A stretch of 64,000 nt of DNA, from positions 496,001 through 560,000 of the forward strand of contig CAWJJM010000004.1 in assembly GCA_963843275.1 (NCBI GenBank), in the 5' to 3' direction. The position numbers were made by a program, and so were the translations under genes. The notes under the pieces were generated by a model. That model did not search any database. It was given only the letters and a program-made list of their open reading frames with translations, and was not told where the DNA came from. Source of the stretch: CAWJJM01 sp963843275 (GTDB taxonomy: Bacteria; Acidobacteriota; Thermoanaerobaculia; Multivoradales; JBCCEF01). This document shows positions 63,052-64,000 of this stretch, piece after piece (position 1 is the stretch's first letter; each line of letters starts with the position of its first letter).

Positions 63052-64000
63052 TCAGCGGACGGTCATCGCCCGCAGCCGCGCCTGGGCGCGCGGCGCCACC
63101 CGGGGGCCGTCGTCGTCGAACAGGCGGGCCGGGGAGGCCGCGGCGCGGTCGAAGGCGGCGCGCGCCTCGTCGCGGTAGGCGGTGGGATCGGTGGCGAGCA
63201 GGGCGAGGCCGAGCCAGTAGTCCACGGTGCCGCGACCCAGCCCGGACCGCTCCGGCACCTGGATGCCCCGCAGCGTCCGGACGGCGCCGATCCAGTCGGC
63301 CAGGCCGAGCTGCGCCGCGGCGCGGTTGAGGTCCACCACCCAGGCGGGGCTGGCGGCGTCGCCCGACGCCGTCGCCAGCGACCACCAGGACGAGGCGGCC
63401 GGCAGGAACAGGCCGGAGCTCGCCGGGTCGATGATCCGCGGGCTGGTGCCCAGCTGGACGGTCACCTGGTGGCGCGCGCCCGCCCGTTCGTAGGTCAGCG
63501 GCAAGGGCGCCCCGGGGCCGGCGGCGGCGAGCGCCGCGGCCGGGTCGGCGGAGCCGCCGGCGGAGACCACCACGTCCCCGGGTCGCAGGCCCGCCTTCGC
63601 CGCCGGGCCGCCCTCGGTCACCCGCAGCACCACCGGACCCGCCTCCGACTCCGTCGGCAGCAGGTCGGCGCCCAGCCAGGCGGTGGTCAGCGCCGGCGGC
63701 TCGGCGAAGCGGCCCGCCGCCTCGCGGAACGAGGTGGGATCGGCCAGGCGCAGGCGCAGGACGTCCGCCCGCGGCGGCCCCGGTGCCGCCGGGAACACCC
63801 AGAGGTCGGCGGCGGCCGCGTAGAGGTCGTCGGAGAGCACCGCCAGCCCGTAGGCGGAGCAGGCCAGGGCGCGGTCGGCGCCGCGCTGCATCCCCGCCCA
63901 GTCGATCGCCGCGGCCGCGGTGCCCCCGGGCGCCGCACCGCGCAGCGTCTGCGCCCGCAGCGAGAAGGGCGCCAGCACCGCGGCCCCGTCTTCCTCGCGA
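63052..64000 (-). CDS. PDZ-domain protein, partial
   Basis: The frame is open to the right edge, so the N-terminus is missing; about 316 residues are visible. A PDZ domain sits near the middle: GPVVLRVTEGGPAAKAGLRPGDVVVSAGG, then PLPLTYERAGARHQVTVQLG. Before it is a helical region with CSAYGLAVLSDD. After it comes a TPR-like region (YWLGLALLATDPTAYRDEARAAFDRA) with an Asp/Pro-rich tail. PDZ domains of this kind occur in HtrA-like and tail-specific proteases and in scaffold proteins, but no protease domain is in the visible part. Confidence 0.75.
   Translation of the reverse strand, partial: REEDGAAVLAPFSLRAQTLRGAAPGGTAAAAIDWAGMQRGADRALACSAYGLAVLSDDLYAAAADLWVFPAAPGPPRADVLRLRLADPTSFREAAGRFAEPPALTTAWLGADLLPTESEAGPVVLRVTEGGPAAKAGLRPGDVVVSAGGSADPAAALAAAGPGAPLPLTYERAGARHQVTVQLGTSPRIIDPASSGLFLPAASSWWSLATASGDAASPAWVVDLNRAAAQLGLADWIGAVRTLRGIQVPERSGLGRGTVDYWLGLALLATDPTAYRDEARAAFDRAAASPARLFDDDGPRVAPRAQARLRAMTVR

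Overview
The window is very GC-rich DNA (roughly three quarters G+C by eye), densely coding, with strong third-position G/C bias and long antisense shadow frames. No rRNA, tRNA, insertion sequence, integrase or CRISPR array is visible. Two tandem Ser/Thr kinase-PD40 propeller proteins, a third kinase with TolB-like and TPR domains, a winged-helix/TPR regulator, a DUF5916 outer-membrane protein and IorAB-type molybdenum hydroxylases together suggest an Acidobacteriota-like (for example Thermoanaerobaculia-like) chromosome. That placement is inference from gene content only. Many lipoproteins, an outer-membrane barrel candidate and periplasmic proteins point to a diderm cell.

Layout. 1-8.0 kb: a HAD phosphatase cut by the left edge, a DUF5916 protein, a two-gene envelope operon, a TPR lipoprotein, a collagen-like lipoprotein and a small exported protein that looks like a phage tail tube (gp19) subunit. 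8.3-15.4 kb: a dicarboxylate symporter and two tandem Ser/Thr kinase-propeller genes broken by about fifteen single-base insertions. 15.5-18.8 kb: a small monooxygenase-like protein, a double-hotdog thioesterase and a TetR-hydrolase-microORF operon with two operator copies. 18.9-25.5 kb: modABC, pirin and a molybdenum hydroxylase pair. 25.6-31.3 kb: a wHTH-TPR regulator divergent from two DUF4242 proteins, then exported proteins including a metallophosphatase. 31.3-36.6 kb: an ABC-2 exporter, DUF5671 and pseudopilin-like proteins, and a MerR-controlled operon with a His-rich periplasmic protein and a ChaN-like protein. 36.8-41.7 kb: envelope proteins, two alpha/beta hydrolases, a TMEM175-like channel and a RemA-like protein. 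41.7-46.4 kb: pstSCAB behind an array of PHO-box-like repeats, with DoxX divergent. 46.6-51.1 kb: an aldo/keto reductase, DUF72 and a second molybdenum hydroxylase pair. 51.2-56.7 kb: DUF3667, and a divergent sulfatase-fold lipoprotein, membrane glycosyltransferase-like protein and NnrU/ICMT-like protein. 56.8-64 kb: kinase-TPR, FAD oxidoreductase, outer-membrane barrel, citrate synthase, and a PDZ protein cut by the right edge.

How the genes fit together. Molybdate import (modABC) lies beside one of the two molybdenum hydroxylases that would use the cofactor. Phosphate uptake is preceded by 11-bp-periodic repeats expected of PhoB control. The MerR operon has the 20-bp promoter spacer with central dyad typical of metal-responsive MerR promoters. 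The TetR gene has a near-consensus promoter with its presumed operator inside the 17-bp spacer. At least nine genes have a -10-like hexamer only 6-9 nt before the start codon, suggesting frequent leaderless transcription.

Data quality. Seventeen apparent one-base insertions and two apparent one-base deletions interrupt otherwise intact genes, mostly within 10.06-14.14 kb. Removing them restores full-length reading frames, so consensus error is the first explanation to test.
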